Part shown: positions 1 to 12,788 of the stretch, piece by piece
Position numbering within the stretch: the first letter of the stretch is position 1
How the letters are laid out: each line of letters starts with the position of its first letter
Assembly: GCA_023846275.1 (NCBI GenBank)
Contig: CM043871.1
Span: 29,294,569 to 29,358,568 of the forward strand
Direction: 5' to 3'
DNA: 64,000 nucleotides
Source: Vanilla planifolia
Taxonomy: Eukaryota; Streptophyta; Magnoliopsida; Asparagales; Orchidaceae
The notes under the pieces: generated by a model
Database searches by the model: none
What the model saw: the letters and a program-made list of their open reading frames with translations, nothing else
Told to the model about the DNA's origin: nothing
Made by a program: the position numbers and the translations under genes

Positions 1-153
1 AAAGTCAAAGGAAAACAAAAAGAAGTAATTCATTCAAATAATATATCCAAATGCAAGAAGATCAAGTAAATGGAATTAGGATCTCAAACAATCATTAGAG
101 AGATGTCAGAGCATGAAACATGTGAGAAAATCCATAGAAATGAATGCAAAAGA

Positions 154-476
154 AGTTCATTGTGTTTTTGTTGCAATGAATTTGGACATTGTGCTACGTA
201 TACATTAATGATGAGAGAATCAACCACCATTGGATTCAATGTAAATACATTTGAAGTTGCCAAAAAAATGGAATAACACTTAGCTATAACAAAAGCTAAA
301 AGAGCTATAAATAAGAGGAAAGGGAATTTCTCTTAAAATGAGGGCAACAATGTTAAAACGTTAAACACTTGATCTTCAAAGAATGAATTTGAGAAAGCTC
401 CTTAATGTTTAATTTGTGGAGATGTTCATTGAATGAATGTTAAAAGAAAGGGTTTAAATGTTATTCCTATGAAAAC
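154..476 (+). pseudogene. Retroelement gag remnant with zinc-knuckle-like motifs, 5' part
   Basis: Two degraded CCHC-like motifs are visible. The first reads C-F-C-C-N-E-F-G-H from base 163, giving the CX2CX4H part of a retroviral-type zinc knuckle with the last Cys lost. The second reads C-L-I-C-G-D-V-H from base 406 and is followed by a stop and then K-R-K-G-L-N, which resembles the Lys/Arg-rich stretch after gypsy gag knuckles. The sequence is cut at 476 by the solo LTR and resumes at 3425. The lineage cannot be assigned. Stops and frame changes show it is dead. Confidence 0.5.
472..476. repeat. Target site duplication, left copy (AAAAC)
   Basis: The five bases directly before the solo LTR are identical to 3425-3429 directly after it. 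Confidence 0.85.
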
Positions 477-3424
477 TGTTATACCCAGTAAAAATTTTTA
501 TGTTAATCTTTAATAAATTAATTTTTGGCTTGGATGATTTCAGATCGACAGTAGGATGAGCCAGGAGCTCAATTGGAGGCTATTGGAATTTCTGAAATTT
601 CTGGGGATTTTTCGGAGCACCGAGGTGAATTTTAAGTAATTTTCCTGTTTAATTATATTTATTGGATTTTTAGAAATTCGAAAATCCATTTAAATTGAAC
701 CGGAAATTTGGTTTTTTTACCGCGCGTGAACCGGACCGGAACGGTTCAGCGGAGGCGGTCGCCGAGTGAGTTTGCGCGTGCGTTCTGATAAGCGGATCGG
801 ACGGTTGTGATCGACGGTTGGGATTGAACCGGCTGATCGGGTACTTACCGTGTCGAAAACGTGTCAACGATGCGTAACGGGTTTTCACCGTGTCGACCAG
901 GAATATGAAAACCCTCGCGAAATACGTCGATTAGGGTTTCATTCGACTGACCGATAGAGAGGAAGTTTTCCGGTGTACGGCGCGTGATTCCGGCGGCCTG
1001 GCAAGGGGCTTTTTGTGCCTAGAGATTCACGGGACCGAGGAGAGTTGATTTATACCGGGTTCGTTCGGTGAGGAGCTGCGGACGAGGTTCACCGTCGCCG
1101 GCGTCTTTGAGGTAGGAAATTCAGATTTTTAAATTAGTTATTTAGCAAATTAAAATATAGATTATTTTGCAAATAGCTACCGGAGCATGCGAATTGTGGT
1201 TTTTAGAATTGATTAATGCAAATTATTGATTTTAGCATTTTAGGGTTTTCTTCGAAAAATTATAACCACCGAATTTGGGAATTTTACCAAGCATGTGATG
1301 ATTCAATTATGTGCTTTATTCATGTTAAGGTAGTATTGTATGCTGGAATTGTTTAATTTCGTAAATTGTCAAATTGGGGATCGGATGAAACTCCTTTGGC
1401 GGAAATTCTGATTGAACCTTAGGAATTAGTGGCATTATTGAAACATTAGGATAGTATGAACATCGGATTTTGTTTCTTCTTGTTCGCGGTCGCCGGAAAT
1501 CGGCGGAAGAATTGGATTTGGTCGGCGATTGCGGCGGCTAGGGTTTCGCGGGCGTCGGACCGAGGAAGGAGATGAATTAGGTTAATTATATTTAATTAAG
1601 TAATTGTAAATTTAATTTAATGGTATTTATATAATATTTATTAACGGATTATTAATTAATTCGGTTCGGCGGTGTCGCGGTTCAGCGCGAAGGCCCGAAC
1701 CGGTGGCGAGATCCGGTTCAGCGGGATTTGGCGCGGACGAACGGCGCGGCGCGGAGGAGAGAGAAGCGGAAGGAAAAATTCGGAAATTTATTATTAATCC
1801 GAATTTTCGGAAGTAAAAAGATAAGCGGAAAATTTAATTCGGAAATTAATCCGAATTTCGAAAAATGGATAAAATGCAGAATTTGATATTTCGAATTTAA
1901 GAAAATTCGATAATGGAGTTTAGGGATTATTTATATTTTGGAAAAATGTTATCAGTGATGATAGTACAGCTAGAAACAGTCAGACAGAGGTATGGTACAT
2001 GGATGCTACCAGAACAGTCAGTAATTGACAGTTGTGTTGCTTTGATGGCAACGGCATGGATTGAGTCAGTTTACTCAGTGTGGGCATATTTTATGGATTG
2101 GCATACTGGACCGGACTACTATAGACCCTATATGATGTTTTAGGGTAGTTGTGGTAGGTAACTGTGCGGTTCAGACTTAGCTTCCACAGTATACATGTGA
2201 ACTGGTATGCGCCTTGTCGTACCTGGACATATGTTGCCGAATCTTGGAGTTAGAGAATTGACAATGACTGTAGGGGCGTGAGCTTCTATGGAAGTTGTTG
2301 GTAGAGGACTCCTTGGGACGGTGGCTGAGTCGATCTCTCCTGGTCCATGTGTGTAGGCCTGCGCGCCTGAGGGTGGCAGGGGTGTCTCGCAGTGGCTAGC
2401 CAAGTGTGTAGGCCTGCACGCCTTAGGGTGGCAGGGGTGTCTCACATTGGCTAGAGATTTTGTGACTGGATCTGTCTATAGTCTCCAGGAGATCGATTGA
2501 CGAGAGACGCTGCGGTGTCAGGTGCTTAGGCGCCATGCGTGTTTCGAGATGGGCGTTCCCACTGGCACGCTACCTGGAAGCCCAGAGGAGAGCTACTCTG
2601 GTGTGACTGGGGGTGACTGTGGTTGGTCGGAGTCTGGGACTGAGAGTGCCTATCCACCATATATTGTTATGCTGTATTCTTATACTCTTGCTATTATCCT
2701 TCTCTTGCATGTGAGTTTTACTAGCTGTCTTTCCTACTGGGCGTAGCTCATTTCCGTATTATATATTTTCAGTGGCTCGGCAGACTTGACGCTACCAGAT
2801 TAGGTGGGATCGTGGTCAGCAGGCTTGTGGAGGATATCTGATCTGTGATTATCTGAGAAATTCTGGTTAGTTGATTGTTGCTGTTGGATGTTGTCAGTGA
2901 GACTGTTATTCTCATATGTCAGGTATTATGTGAGGGTGATTCTGACTTATGTATCTGGTTGGACAATATTGCACTTGTTGGACTTGGATCTTATTCTTGT
3001 AATGTAGTTTCCACTACTGTTTTACTTTATTAACTGATGGTATAGTGTGTGGAGTGCCATATTTTATCTGAAGATGTTATGTATTTTATTTTTGATGGTG
3101 AGGTCATTACATAACTAATGAACTTAACCGTGGGGGTTCAGACTTCTATTAGACCGGTTCTCCTATCGGTATGGATTAGGAGTATTGGGTCTAGTAGGAG
3201 TAACATTGCGCGAGTCCATCTGTTAATTCAGGAGTCATGAACCTGATTTGACGGTGTACCCGGGAGATGAGATCCACATTGTTAAGGAAAGTAGGTGTGT
3301 AATGATGTGTTATATCCTATGTTTTTCGTAGGCTACTCAGGTTGGTATGGGACGATCTGAGCTGTCTATATGCAAAAAAAAAATATATGCCAAAAATCAG
3401 CCTAGGAAAATATGGGGTGTAACA
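477..3424 (+). mobile_element. Solo LTR, 2,948 bp, TGTTATACCC...GGGTGTAACA
   Basis: The element starts TGTTATACCC and ends GGGTGTAACA, near-perfect inverted termini of the TG...CA type differing by one transition. It is flanked on both sides by the direct repeat AAAAC (472-476 and 3425-3429), the 5-bp duplication expected of integrase. No internal gag-pol and no second LTR are present, so this is a single LTR left by LTR-LTR recombination. It contains CpG-rich blocks at about 715-1110 and 1480-1780, in strong contrast to the CpG-poor surroundings, which suggests a relatively recent insertion. Long LTRs with these termini are typical of plant Ty3/gypsy chromoviruses such as Tekay/Del; that lineage call is inference. 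Short ORFs inside it (for example 1913-2143) look like chance. Confidence 0.88.
2349..2458 (+). repeat. 55-bp tandem duplication inside the solo LTR
   Basis: The unit beginning GTGTGTAGGCCTGC occurs at 2349-2403 and again at 2404-2458 with a handful of substitutions, mostly C/T or G/A. Both copies contain GGGTGGCAGGGGTGTCTC and end near TGGCTAG. Confidence 0.85.
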
Positions 3425-3429
3425 AAAAC
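3425..3429. repeat. Target site duplication, right copy (AAAAC)
   Basis: Matches 472-476. Removing the LTR and one copy restores a continuous gag-like reading frame across the junction (frame of base 406). Confidence 0.85.
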
Positions 3430-3628
3430 TTTGGACACTATTGTGAGAGAGTGTCCACAAGGACAAAAGAAATTAAAGGGAGGCAAAAATGGGAGAGGAT
3501 ATTTACAAAGTGGACATTCCTTAGAGACAAACAAAAATATCAATATAAAAGGAAAGAATCCTCAACTATTACAAGTAGCTCAACTATGCAATTATGACTT
3601 AAATAAAAAGATGCTTCATTATCTTTAG
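3425..3628 (+). pseudogene. Retroelement gag remnant, 3' part
   Basis: This is the continuation of the gag remnant cut at 476. One frame gives R-E-C-P-Q-G-Q-K-K, the usual end of a zinc knuckle plus basic tail. Another frame gives N-F-G-H-Y-C. The mixture shows frameshifts. After about 3630 no gag or pol similarity is visible. Confidence 0.45.
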
Positions 3629-3649
3629 ATGTTGGAGAATATATATTAT

Positions 3650-4072
3650 GAATTATTTATTTTATTGACAAGAAGAATATTTGATATATGATAATCTTTG
3701 AAAGTTTTTATTTTTTATTTTTTTGAATAAATAAAATCTATAAGTATACTCAAATTAAAATGAGATGTTAAAGTTTTGAATAATATAGAAGATAATTCAT
3801 GAATTAATTATTAATACAAGCTTTTTGTTTTTTGAATGAAATGTAGGTATTATCTTGGATGAAAATCAATTGAGATGGGCGAATAAAGTTGGAAATTATT
3901 GATTATAAGCATTAGTAAGGGAAACACTTTAAGGACAAAAATAATGATTATAAGAACCTTTCATTATAGTAGGAACAAAAAATCATAATAAAGATTTTCT
4001 TTATAAAGATAAAGACATCAACAATATTTGATTTATCTTAATTTTGAAGACAATTTTATAAGGAGAGAGGAC
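3650..4072. other. AT-rich sequence, nothing recognised
   Basis: No ORF, repeat structure or motif that I can support. Probably decayed transposon sequence. Confidence 0.3.
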
Positions 4073-6098
4073 TATAACATCCTAAAAGTAAGATAATTAT
4101 TTTATATAATTTATAAAAATTTTGAATTTATCAAATAACACAAAAATCATGAACTCAAGGTTAATAAGAGACCTTATTAGTATAGAGAAATTTTAGCATC
4201 CCAAATATATGATAAAAATATTTAATATTTATAAGTATTTAGAATTATTTGAAGATTTTTAAGAATTTTCCAAATATTTTAAGAATACTCTAAATTTTGA
4301 GAAAAATATTGCATAATACAATAGGTGCAGATCATATAATACACTTTAATGAGAAGTATGAAGAAAAACTAAACTAAGAATATTATACAATATATTACGA
4401 ACATTGTACAATATGATGAGAGATATTGTACAATATGATAATATGTAAATAGCTAAATCGAATAAGCTAAAAAAGATCATATAGGACAAGTAGAAATATC
4501 ATATAAATATGATAATATGTCAAATAGTCTAACATCATAATGAGTAGGACAAGTTTGATAGGATAAGAGATAGAAGATTTTTATTATATAATATTATAAT
4601 AGAAAATTATACAATATGATCAACATAAAAGATTTAATTGAGAGCATCATATGTGGACATTATAGGGTATGATTTAATAAAAGTACCTAAGCTAAATGAA
4701 CTAAAAGTGATCATACAAATATGATTAAAGGTATCATATAAAGTGTGATCAATAAAATTCATTAGCATTGAGGAGAAATATCATTCATCATATAACATGA
4801 ACTGAAGGATCATGTAGTATGATAATATATAACAAAAAAAGTTCTTAAAACTTAAATGGTAAATGATTAAGGAAATCAATGAAGAAGATAGTCCAATCAA
4901 CAATAAAACCTTAGAATTAAAAGGGCAAAAAGGGGAAGAGGCAACCTTTGAAAAGCATGGTTGTTGAATGAAGGTGAAGGGTCAAGAATGCTAAGAGACA
5001 CCTTATAGATATAAAAGAGGCTGAACTTAGAAAAGTTTTTTTAGAGAAATTTGAGTAGCTTAACTTTGATTGAGAGCTTTGAAGAGAAGAAAAAATAGAA
5101 GTAAAGTGACTCCAACAGCTTAGAAGGGATTTATGATGTTTTGGAAAGAATCAAAGACCAATCAAAAGAAGAAAATGAAGTTTGGTATTATAACACCTTA
5201 GAGAGAAGAAGGAACTTACATAATTACAAAATCTAATTTTGAAAACTGACCACTACCTATAGGAATAAGGTAGGAAAGTTTGTATGTATGTATATATGTT
5301 TGATGTTTGATTCCTATAAGGAGTGTAGTGCCCTTAAAAATTGATCTAAAATAGTAAATTCAAGGTTGCAGGCTTCATTTGATATATAATGATTTTGTTG
5401 CTATGTTTTATTTTTACTTTGATCATGATATTTTCTATGAAACTTTGTTAATATGGTGTATTGAATCATGCCAATAGCCATAATGGTCAGAAAAAAAAAA
5501 GAAAAGTTAAAGTACCACTTTTGATAAAAAAGAAAATTGAAAATATGAGAATATGAAATGGTGAAAAGAAAGATTAAGAGTATAAGCTTAAGTTGGCAAA
5601 GGGTTAGAAAGATTTTATAAAATTACATAAATATTGGTTGCCAAAGTGGCAACAATAATTTTGTAGTAACGTGTTTTAGGCATGAGTCCAAAAAAAGCCA
5701 TTATATTGGTTGTCCAAAGTAGTTCTTCCCAATTTGGAACATCGTAACTTAGAAATGAGCCAAATAAGTAATCATTTATGGCTATTCATATTTAGAATAT
5801 GTTTAATTAGCTTTATACAAAATAAAAAACCCTCTTCTAAACTAACTAATGAAAAAGAAAATTTAGAAAAAGATAAGCAATGATGAATTGAGAAAATTAC
5901 AAGTAATTGTTTATGAAGAGTAGGTAATTTGAACCACAAATTGTTTTTTATTTCATTGCTTATCACATGCTTATTTTGATTATATATGTATATATTTTTG
6001 TTACTGAACTAATAATGGTTGGCTCTACTTATTTTTGTTCTAGTATTTTTAAGTTTTGATTAGGCTCATCATAGGGCTTATTAGTTGTTAGTTGTTAC
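4073..6098 (+). repeat. Old LTR-like direct repeat, copy 1 (ends approximate)
   Basis: Begins near TATAACATCCTAAAAGT, resembling a mutated TGTAACATCC LTR start. It is collinear with 9265-11453. Matching blocks include 4321-4480 versus 9479-9600 (ATAATAC...CTAAGAA.ATTATA pattern), 5001-5180 versus 10205-10360 (shared TTTGGAAAGAAT), and 5580-5790 versus 10925-11190 (shared AAGTTGGCAAA, TTGGTTGTC and AAATGAGCCAAATAA-like stretches). Divergence is high with many indels. The span also holds a short tandem CATTGTACAATATGATGAGA motif at about 4400-4440. No coding content. Confidence 0.5.
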
Positions 6099-9000
6099 AA
6101 TAGTATTTCATTTTATTTGAGTAAGTGGATATGCATCAGATTTCTATTTTACTACATTGTATGAAACTTGGGTTTTAAAAGAAAAGTGAAATCTTTTTAC
6201 TTTCAAAGGTTGTATGAAAAGTTGAATTTATTATCATAGTTTTCTATTTGCTTCAATTATGATTTAAACATGTTTTCAAATTTTGGGCATGCCAAAAGGT
6301 TTGAAAATGGTTTTATCTATGTAAAAACAAAATGGTTTTAAAAACCTAAATAGAAGTAAAAAAAGAGTTGATGTAGCATAGAATCAAGGTAAGGTTGCGA
6401 TGCCACAAATCGATCTTTTTTTTATTAGATTTGATAGTTTCAAATTGAAATAATTGTGGTGGTGCAAGGGTTTTTGTTTATTCAATCATGATTATGAGCA
6501 AAGGTGGCCTTGAAGTGGCATCATAGTTGTATGTCTATAGCACATGTGTGTAACAAAGATGGATGAGTAAAAGCCACGTGGCTTGAGACTTGCTCTTGGA
6601 CCTAAGGCTAAGTATAACATAAAGTGTGGTTCAATAAAAGAATGGTAAATTGTTTGGAATAAAAATTTTAATTTCTTACAATATATTTCAAGAAATATTT
6701 TAAAATAAAACTTAATAAGATTTAATAAATCTCTAAAAGTGATTTTATGCAAATTTTAAATTTAATTTAAAGCATATTAGTTTTCTTTTAATAATATTTT
6801 TTTTTATAAAAATTATGAAATATAAAAATTGATAAGAATGAAAATATATACCAATAATTTTTAGATGATTCAACTTAAAACAAGCCTACATCTATCTCCT
6901 ATAAAAATCAGGCAAAAACAAACTATTCAATATAAGCATTTTGTCAAAATACAAATAGCTAAACTCTCATAATAACGAAACAAAAGGGTATAAACTACTA
7001 TAACCTTACAAATAAATAAATTAACAATAAAAGAAAAATATTCAGTAGCATAATTTTAAAATTATCACAAATAAAATCCTATGTCTAATGAAATGATTAA
7101 CAAGAACATGCATTTTAATTAATTAATCAAGAATATAGATAATTACTTAGCTGATTTGATAAAAAATATTTTAGGAGTTTGATAAGTGAATAATACAATA
7201 GCATAAGAAACAATGATGAGAATGGGCTGCTGATAGATTAAATGTTATGGCTTAAAACTTTTATTTATATTGCATAAAAATTCATCAATTGTTTTCATTT
7301 AAAAATTCTCTTATTTATAAATATTTTCTAATGACTAAAAGTGCTTACAAAATAAACAAAATAATGTTATTGTTCCACCAACTTTCACATTTTTAATTAA
7401 AAATAACTAATTAAATAAAATATTATAATGGCTCAAAATAATGATTAAAAGAGCCATTGTGCAAAAGCCATTCGATCGTGAAAACTACATAATCAGATGG
7501 ATGAAATTCAACTAGAGGAATTTAAAAATAAGATTTGATCGGGACCATTAGATCTAAATTCTGATTGGACGATTGGATTTACATCATACGTGCAAAATAA
7601 GCATAGACCATGAGATCGCAAAATGACAGGATCGAATATAGGATTTAATAAGGTATTATATAATGATGAATGATATCATAATTGTTTGATGACAAAATTG
7701 CACAATCGAACAACTCTGGTTACTCTAAAAAATTGAAAACAAGTTGCACAAAAATAGGACTTTGGTTTAGTCCCACATGCTGTATTAAGGCTTCTATTTT
7801 CTCTTTATATGATATTTTGTGTGCTTCAGAGACAGCTGTGTTTCGAGATTGATTGCTCCCTAGTGTGATCGAGAAGTATTATGCATGCTTGCTAGTATTG
7901 CTTTGTAATTGAATTACAGTATGTGAGTGATAACCTGATTTGACACTTTAATGGAGATTTTGAATTAATTTCTCAACCTATTAACTAACCTATTCATTAC
8001 TTATGCTTGTTAGTATTACTTTGTAATTAAATTACAAATATAAGAGTGATAACCTGATCTTACACTTTTAATATAGGTTTTGAATTGGTTTCTCAACCAG
8101 TTAACTGGCTCATTCATTAATGGGTTAAGTAAGTTTAAATTTTTTTACTAAATAACCAGTATTATAATAACATAATTCTTGTAATAAGTTAATTAAGATT
8201 TTTAAGGATAAAAATAAGATAAAATAATGATTAAGATAAGATAAATAAAAGATAATAACAAATCTAAATATTTTTTTAAGATGATTAATTTTAATTTAAT
8301 TGATGTGTCTTATAATAAATATTTTAATTAAACTTAATATTTTAATCAAAATAATATTAAAATTTTTAAAACTAAATTTAAAATATATCTCTTAGTTGGT
8401 TTATCACTCTAACTAAGATGATATTTATAGAATTTCACGTTTACTTATCTTATTTTTTAAGTTCTCCTATGAATACAAGTATTGACTATCTAAAATTTAA
8501 AAAATCACTTAAACAAAATTTATTAAAAATACTTAGTATTTATTATTATCAAATAAAGCATAATTATTATGAGTCAATAATATAATACTATAGATGTTGT
8601 TGTGGGTATAGTAGATTTTGGCTAATGTGGTTGATGAAATAGATCCTAAGGTAGTCTTATTTTTTTTTTAAAACTCCACAAGAAGCAAGCTAAGATTAGC
8701 ATATGATGTCGACCAAAGGCTAAAAAATTGAGAGAATCTTGGTTAATGATAGTGGATTATTACTATAAATGGAACCTTGAGAAGGCGACTCTAACACCAA
8801 ATTATTGGTGAGTGGATGACTAAGTCTCTGTTGCTAAATGATAGTGGAGTCACATGAAAGAAGATCTTTTGTAGTAGGATGAGGATAGGAAGGATGGATA
8901 GTGGAGATAAATCTTACATTTTTAAAGAAAGCTCTTTAAAGTTTTATTTTTAATTAATCCAAAACTCTCTTTAATTACTTGATTTTAAAGTTATTTATAA

Positions 9001-9264
9001 ACTCAATCTAAAAAAATAAGATAACTAATCTTTATCTTTATAAATATAGCTTTCTTAAAATTTGAAGTTTTTATCTATCAATTATCACAACTAATTTAAT
9101 CACTATAAGTAACTCAAGAAAGATTTAAAACTCTTAATATTTATAGTATTTTGTTAAGTTATTACATGATTCAAAAGTATAGAAATATAAATAAAACTAA
9201 AAACTCTCCTAAAGTATGCATCCAAACTCTTCTCTTGATTTGTTGTAAATTCTTAGTCTGAGTT
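6099..9264. other. Stretch between the two old LTR-like repeats
   Basis: AT-rich sequence without a recognisable gag or pol frame. At 7890-8105 there is a short internal duplication: the block TGCTTGTTAGTATTACTTTGTAATT...GAGTGATAACCTGAT occurs at about 7890-7980 and again at about 8003-8095. If the flanking repeats are LTRs this is a decayed or non-autonomous internal region. Otherwise the stretch is unassigned. Confidence 0.35.
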
Positions 9265-11453
9265 TATAGTATCCCAAAAGTGGAGGTATATAATTTAAAA
9301 CAAAATTAACATTCATGAAATATTGAAATAAAAAAAATTATTAATAACTCTAAAGAGGTAGGAATAGAAAATCAAGAAAATAATCATGATTTTTTTAAAA
9401 AAGTATTTTGTAGAATTTTAAAAGTTTTTCTAAAATTAATTGAGGATTTTTTAAGATTATAAAAATAGATTATACAACACACTTGGACAGATAATACAAT
9501 ATTATGAGGAGAATAAAATGAAGAGAAAATCAACTAAGAACATTATATAACATGACATTAGGAGGTCATACAATATAATGAGATAATAAAGCTAAAGGTA
9601 ATGTGAACAAATACAAATATTGGGTAAATATTATACAGATATAACTAGGAAAGCGCATTAGACGATGATAGAAGAATAGTGTCGTAATGGAATCATCAAT
9701 TTATAATGATAGAAGTATATAAATAAAAATATATGTTATGCAAGCAAAAAGCAAAGATTGTACACATATGATCAAAAAAGAAAAAAAATAACTATCTAAT
9801 GGGTTAATGAATGATTACATCATACATTATGATAAGCACAATCATATAAATACAATCAAGTAAAAAATAGCTTTGTATATGAAATTGTTGGGTTATAGTA
9901 TAAGAATCATATGCATTAAAACATATCTTATAGTTGTGATAGTGAGATCATATTTGATAAGAATAATTTAATATAGATTAAGACAAAAATGAGGATTATA
10001 TAATACAAAGATCATGATCATATATATATATATATATACAATTTATAGAAACTGCAAATATTTTAAAACCTAAAATTATGAAATAAATCATCTCAAAAAG
10101 ACTCTAAAAGATGAGAATTGTCAAAATTAAAGGAAAAGAAGAAGGGATACAAAACTGAAATAACATAGCCATTTGGAGGAAGTAGAATAGAGAAGAATGC
10201 AAAGAGACATTTGTTAAGTATAAAAATAAGTAAGTCTAAGAATGGGAATTTTTTTTAAGAAAAACTAGAGTGGTTAACTTTACCAAAGTGCATTAGATTG
10301 AAGAACAAGAGAAAAAGGAAATACTACGAAGTGTTTGGAAAGAATATGAGAGAAGATGAGATTTTTACAAGGGTAGACCCAAGGATTTTGGGTCATGATA
10401 TTATAGTAATCAAGTTCAAAGAGCAAGATTTGACCTTGATAAGGCCACCACATGGGAATTTAAAGATAAGAAAACTCTTACCTATGTGTAAATGATTGTT
10501 TATTTGATGCATAATATGATTATAGAGCATGACAAATAATTTGAAGATGTTTGAGTAAGCAAGTTTGTATATATATGTTATGCTTGATGTATATGACTTG
10601 CTAGAGGATTAAAGTCTTTATTGATAAAATAAAAATGACAATCGAGAATATTTGATTCTTTGAAAGTGTGTTATGTTGTTTTGAATGCACATGGGATAAT
10701 ACATTGTTTAAAACATGACATGTTAAATTATGAACATGATAGCATATGTTTTATTTTATATATGATTTGTCAAGCATTGTTTACTTGTTGCACATATCTA
10801 TATAATTTTCTTATGGTAATAAATGTCACAAAAATGTAAAAGAAAAAAGAAAGACTGTTTAATATTTATTGTGATTTAAGTAATAGAAGAAATGAGAAAA
10901 TATTATATGGAAAGAGGATATGAATAAGTTGGCAAAAGGTTAAGAAGGTTTTAAATAAAAGTGCATAAATTTTGGTTATCCAAAATGACAACGATCACTT
11001 CGTAGTAACAAGTTTCAATAATAAGTAAAAGGAACTTAATGTTTGGTTGTCTAAAATTGAGATTATTATTTCAGAACAACACATTCTAAAGATAAGCAAA
11101 ATAAGCCAAAATATAAGTTATGCAAAATGGTGACTTTCATTCTAGAATAATATGACTTAGAGATGAGTCAAATAAACCATCATTTAAAATTGTTCTTATT
11201 AAGATATGCCTAGTTTATTTTTTTTTAATATGAAAAGGCATTTCTTGAAGATCTTCTTAAAAATATCAAAAGATAAAAGAAATGAGTCAAATTATCATAC
11301 TAAGTTTACCACTAGATGTGTGATTTATATTTTTGTTTTATTATAACAAAAAGGTTATATAAAATATTTGTTATCTATTAATGTTGTATAAAATATTTGG
11401 TTATAATAGAAATATGATGAAACTAATATTACCAATAGTCTGTAACATTTGAT
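9265..11453 (+). repeat. Old LTR-like direct repeat, copy 2 (ends approximate)
   Basis: Same family and orientation as 4073-6098, about 5.2 kb downstream. It starts near TATAGTATCCCAAAAGT and ends near GTCTGTAACA, consistent with a decayed LTR terminus. A block around 10320-10365 (GTGTTTGGAAAGAATATGAGAGAA) recurs as a reverse complement at about 38840-38890, so the family has further copies in this window. Confidence 0.5.
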
Positions 11454-12780
11454 TATATATCCCTTATGTAATTTGTTTTTAAAAGTTTTCATTTTATGTT
11501 TAAGAAAATGTAAGAAAAATTCACATGTTTTTCAAATGAAGCAAAAGAAAAAGGCAAAAAATGGACAATGAAACTCCAAAAATTATAAAAAGTCATGTTG
11601 AAAAGGGGATGCCATAAAGACCTAGTAATTGGTCTATATGCCACTGTGTGTTTGTACACTTTTGAACTATCTAAATCATCCTCCAACTTGATCTATATAT
11701 ATGGGATAGATTCTTACTCAAGTGAACCATCTCTTGATGCTTGTTCTACATCATATTCTTCATTTTTCTTCTCATATTTCCTCTTCAAAACATCAACTCA
11801 ATTATCTAATCATCATCTTTAACACCCCGGCTCATAGAAATACTTATTGATTACTTTCAAAGTTGAGAAATTCCTTCAATAACCTCCATTGAATAAGAGT
11901 TATCATCTAATAAACTTTTCAACAATTCAAAAATAAATTAATTAAACCTTTGAAAATTATGAAATTCTTCTTCTTTAGATTGCTTATTTAACTTAAAATT
12001 CTAAAATACTTTACAAACTAACACATTTTTAAATATATTAACTATTAATATTTTATTTTGATATAACAAAATTTTAAAATATCAATTTTATTTATGAAAG
12101 TATCAACATCTACATACTCATTATCATAAGTCTATCATAGTAAAACTTTTGTAAAATTTGGGACGTTAAATTAGTGTACTTGATTTGTTATTGATAAGCT
12201 AAGATCCTAATTTAAGGAGTTTATAACATCTCTATATTTTTTTTTCAAGTGTAATATTTGATGAGATTTATGATCTTCTTCTTTAAGAAGAAAATCCCAT
12301 AAAAAAAATTTACTAATGCTACTCTTTCATCTTAACATTGCTCTCACTGTTTCCGCTCGACCTAGAATTAGTATATTTTCAAATTCTATTTGTATGTTAC
12401 CCTTTTTTTTCTCATAGTAGAAATATCATGATCATAATTAAGATTGAATTAACTATTGTAACAATGGACCTTACATCTATTGCTATGCTCCCACATAACT
12501 AAAATATCACAATCATTACCAAACCATTTTTGACTCACATTAAGTTGAATGTTATATTTATAATAAAATTATTCATATAACTTAGGTGTGTTATGAGTTT
12601 TTTATATGCTACTATTATTATGACCACCTAAATCTTCTCCATTAATTTAAATGAAGTCATCCTTATAACGGTGCACATCTCTAAATATTGCAACGTTTCA
12701 TTAAATTATTTTCTTGCCACCTACATCGAAACAAGTTTGCGGAGATGCTTTTTAGGCTTTTTTTAATTTTTTATGGGAGT
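11454..12780. other. AT-rich sequence, nothing recognised
   Basis: No supported gene. Small ORFs here (11489-11686, 11595-11822) lack recognisable motifs and have the composition expected of chance ORFs. Confidence 0.3.
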
Positions 12781-12788
12781 TTGCTGAT

